Source of the DNA: Geobacter sp. UBA6151
GTDB lineage: Bacteria > Desulfobacterota > Desulfuromonadia > Geobacterales > Pseudopelobacteraceae
Direction of reading: 5' to 3'
Assembly (NCBI GenBank): GCA_002423105.1
Contig: DIUT01000058.1
Location: forward strand, 1 to 42,711
Length of the DNA stretch: 42,711 nt
Below, in pieces: positions 40,469 to 42,711 of the stretch. How positions within the stretch are numbered: position 1 is the first letter of the stretch; each line of letters starts with the position of its first letter. The position numbers and the translations under genes are program-made. The notes below the pieces were generated by a model. The model saw only the letters and a program-made list of their open reading frames with translations, was not told the DNA's origin and did not search any database.

Positions 40469-40945
40469 ATGAGCAAAACCAACCTGATCAGCGCAGCGGG
40501 TCTGAAGCGCCTGCAAGACGAGTTTGACCAGCTCTGGAAGGTGGAGCGTCCCAAAGTGGTGCAGGGGGTGGCCGATGCCGCTGCCGAAGGGGACCGCTCG
40601 GAAAATGCCGAATATATTTATGGCAAAAAGCGGCTGCGGGAGATCGACCGCCAGTTGAAGCATCTGGGCAGCTGCCTCAAGCTGCTGAAAGTGGCGACCC
40701 CGCCCATTAATCCGACAAAAGTCAGTTTTGGTTGCTGGGTCTGTTACGAGGATGAAGAGGGCAACGAGCGCTGCTACCAGTTGGTGGGGGCTGACGAGTT
40801 TGACGTGCAGGAAGGAAAAATCAGTATCGATTCACCGGTGGGACAGGCGCTCTTAAACAAGCAGGTGGACGACGAAGTCGTGATCCGGCGCCCCTCCGGC
40901 ACCCTCACGGCGGTCATTACCGCCATTTCTTCCCAAAAACCCTAG
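40469..40945 (+). CDS. greB: Transcription elongation factor GreB
   Basis: A 158-aa Gre factor: N-terminal coiled coil with RLQDEFDQLWKVERPKV and the acidic tip (AAAEGDRSENAEYIYGKKRL), and a C-terminal FKBP-like domain with VRIxP-like DDEVVIRRPSGT. It enters the RNA polymerase secondary channel and stimulates transcript cleavage to restart backtracked complexes. Start: ATG at 40469; a GTG two codons earlier is also possible; no strong ribosome site. The stop codon overlaps the convergent uup stop in CTAG. Confidence 0.92.
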   Translation: MSKTNLISAAGLKRLQDEFDQLWKVERPKVVQGVADAAAEGDRSENAEYIYGKKRLREIDRQLKHLGSCLKLLKVATPPINPTKVSFGCWVCYEDEEGNERCYQLVGADEFDVQEGKISIDSPVGQALLNKQVDDEVVIRRPSGTLTAVITAISSQKP

Positions 40946-42711
40946 CGCAACGCTTCCAGCTCTTCCCAGCGGCTGTAGGCGGCCAGTAGTCCGGCTTCCA
41001 ACGCTTCCAGCCGGGCGTTGATGACCGCCACTTCAGGCCCGGCGTTCTTGTACAGTTCAGGGTCAGCCAGACGGTCGTGCAACTGCTGCTGCTCCAACTC
41101 CATCTCCCCGATCCGCTCCGGCATCGTTTCAAGCTCCCGCTCTTCCTTGTAGGATAGCTTGCGGGGCCGCTCTTTCTGCGGTTTGGCTTTTTCCTGGGCC
41201 TGTTTTTGAGGCGCTGCTACAGCTTCCTCCGCCTCCTTCTGTCGCAGCCAGTCGTCGTAGCCCCCCACCGACTCCAGCACCCTGCCGTCAGCCTCAAGAG
41301 AGAGTGTGGAGCTGACCACATTGTTGAGAAACTCCCGGTCGTGGCTGACCAGCAGCAGTGTGCCGCTGTACTCCACCAACAGGTCTTCCAGCAGTTCCAG
41401 TGTTTCGGCATCCAGGTCGTTGGTTGGCTCGTCAAGTACCAGCAGATTGCCCGGCTTGGTAAACAGCTTGGCCAGCAGCAAGCGGTTACGCTCACCGCCG
41501 GAAAGGATAGAGACCGGTGAACGGGCCCGCTCCGCTGAAAAGAGAAAGTCCTGCAGATAGCCGATGATATGGCGCGATTTACCGTTGATAATAAGGGTAT
41601 CGTTCCCCTCCCCCACGTTCTCGGCCACACTTTTTTGCGGATCGAGCTGCTCCCGCAGTTGATCCATGTACAGCACTTCAAGCTTTGTCCCCTGCCGGAT
41701 CGCTCCTGACTGCGGTGCAAGTTCCCCCAGCAGCAGCCGCAGCAGGGTGCTCTTGCCGGAACCGTTGGGGCCGATTATCCCCAGCTTGTCGCCGCGCATG
41801 ATGGTGGTGGAGAGGTCACGGATCACCGACTTTTCACCGCTGACATAGCTGAAGGAGACCCCTTCCGCCTCAACCACCAGGCGGCCTGAACGCTCCACCT
41901 CTTGCAATTGCATGCGGGCCGTACCCTGCCGACTACGGCGCTGGCGGGATTGCTCACGCAACTCTTTCAAGGCCCGAACCCGGCCTTCGTTACGGGTGCG
42001 GCGGGCCTTGATCCCCTGCCTGATCCAGACTTCTTCCTGGGCCAGTTTCTTGTCAAACAGCGCTTGCCGGGTAATTTCCGCCTCCAGCAACGCTTCACGG
42101 CGTTCCACAAACTGGTCATAACCGCAACTGAAGGCGTAGATCCGCCCCCGGTCCAGTTCTGCCACCCGGTTTGCCAGCCGCCGGGCAAAGGCCCGGTCGT
42201 GGGTGACGAACAGGCAGGTGGTAACCTGTTTGGCTAGAAACTCCTCCAGCCAGAGGATGGTTTCAATGTCAAGGTGGTTGGTTGGCTCATCCAGCAGCAG
42301 GATATCAGGATTACTGACCAGTGCCTGGGCCAGCAGCACCCGCCGCTTGGTGCCGCCGGACAGGGTGGAAAATTCCGCCTCACCGTCCAGATGCAGACGG
42401 TTCAGTACCCGTTCCACCTGTTGTTCATGTTGCCAGGTTTCACTGTCCGCAGGGGCATGGGGATGCTGCGCCACCACATCAAAGACCGTGCCGCTGATAT
42501 CACCGGGGATATCCTGGGAAACCAGTGCCACTTTCAAGCCTTGGCTACGGATCAGTTCACCACGCTCCGGAGGTAATGTTCCGGCAATCAGCTTCAGCAA
42601 GGTTGATTTTCCACTGCCGTTTCTGCCCATCAGGCAAAGCCGGTCTCCTGCTTCAATCTGCAGGGTGATACCATCGAACAGCGGCGGGCCGCCAAAGGCC
42701 AGGGTTATGTC
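40942..42711 (-). CDS. uup: ABC-F family ATPase Uup (5' end beyond window)
   Basis: At least 589 residues are visible; the frame is open to the window edge (DITLAFGGPPLFDGITLQIE... then LMGRNGSGKSTL), so the true start lies further right. Two cassettes: Walker A GRNGSGKS and GPNGSGKS, signatures LSGGTKRR and LSGGERNR, Walker B ILLLDEPTNHLD and LVLDEPTNDLD. The C-terminal ~90 residues are a coiled coil (KEERELETMPERIGEMELEQ), the Uup DNA/RNA-binding tail. Uup family proteins affect transposon excision and ribosome assembly. Convergent with greB, and the two stops share a CTAG palindrome. Confidence 0.93.
   Translation of the reverse strand, partial: DITLAFGGPPLFDGITLQIEAGDRLCLMGRNGSGKSTLLKLIAGTLPPERGELIRSQGLKVALVSQDIPGDISGTVFDVVAQHPHAPADSETWQHEQQVERVLNRLHLDGEAEFSTLSGGTKRRVLLAQALVSNPDILLLDEPTNHLDIETILWLEEFLAKQVTTCLFVTHDRAFARRLANRVAELDRGRIYAFSCGYDQFVERREALLEAEITRQALFDKKLAQEEVWIRQGIKARRTRNEGRVRALKELREQSRQRRSRQGTARMQLQEVERSGRLVVEAEGVSFSYVSGEKSVIRDLSTTIMRGDKLGIIGPNGSGKSTLLRLLLGELAPQSGAIRQGTKLEVLYMDQLREQLDPQKSVAENVGEGNDTLIINGKSRHIIGYLQDFLFSAERARSPVSILSGGERNRLLLAKLFTKPGNLLVLDEPTNDLDAETLELLEDLLVEYSGTLLLVSHDREFLNNVVSSTLSLEADGRVLESVGGYDDWLRQKEAEEAVAAPQKQAQEKAKPQKERPRKLSYKEERELETMPERIGEMELEQQQLHDRLADPELYKNAGPEVAVINARLEALEAGLLAAYSRWEELEALR

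Overview
The window reads as chromosome of a Geobacter-type bacterium (Desulfuromonadota, Geobacterales). This is inferred from the dense sigma-54/NtrC-type two-component systems, an anaerobic DcuB carrier, a cobalt/nickel ECF transporter, a molybdopterin oxidoreductase and a selenocysteine tRNA. No taxonomic search could be run. It divides into an accessory left third (1-13.4 kb) and a core right two thirds.

The left end (1-1.75 kb) is a worn defence-type patch. It holds an orphan HTH antitoxin, a DUF3800 gene and a truncated helicase/phospholipase-D-type gene, and the last two lie between two copies of a ~134-bp direct repeat. Next comes an integrated element (1817-13397) bounded by a 26-bp direct repeat that duplicates the 3' end of the tRNA-Sec gene (selC, 13374-13471). 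Every gene in it points the same way (minus strand). Read from the integrase leftwards it carries a P4-type tyrosine integrase, an unknown gene, an AlpA-like regulator, a small protein, a winged-helix replication protein followed by an iteron cluster (probable origin), a DUF5681 protein, and a tail-like module: an unknown protein, a 932-aa tape-measure-like protein with an embedded murein-hydrolase-like domain, a tail-tube-like protein and a basic protein. A strong terminator and a 0.55-kb control region follow, then three translationally coupled small genes and an AT-rich two-gene cargo unit beside the far att site. No capsid, portal, large terminase or lysis gene is visible. The best reading is a phage satellite or plasmid-like integrative element that carries tail genes. 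Repeated GTTACCCC octamers near both ends look like integrase arm sites.

The core region starts with mobB just upstream of selC, then a half-size ABC exporter, a lipoprotein-type outer-membrane beta-barrel protein, a membrane histidine kinase with an overlapping NtrC-type regulator, hldD with an overlapping cbiMQO operon, and a molybdopterin oxidoreductase. A chemosensory stretch follows: a chemoreceptor without a periplasmic domain, a second kinase/NtrC-type pair, and a sigma-54 promoter with an upstream dyad driving a receiver protein, a chemoreceptor and cheW. The next unit is a DctB/DctD-like pair whose sensor is a periplasmic binding-protein fusion. It probably controls dcuB through a sigma-54 promoter and repeated ATAACC-N3-GGTTAT sites. 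The window ends with an ABC-F ATPase, a small protein, greB and the 3' part of a uup-like ABC-F gene.

Many adjacent genes share a 4-nt ATGA stop/start overlap, which was used to choose several starts. Gene starts were otherwise picked from visible Shine-Dalgarno sequences.
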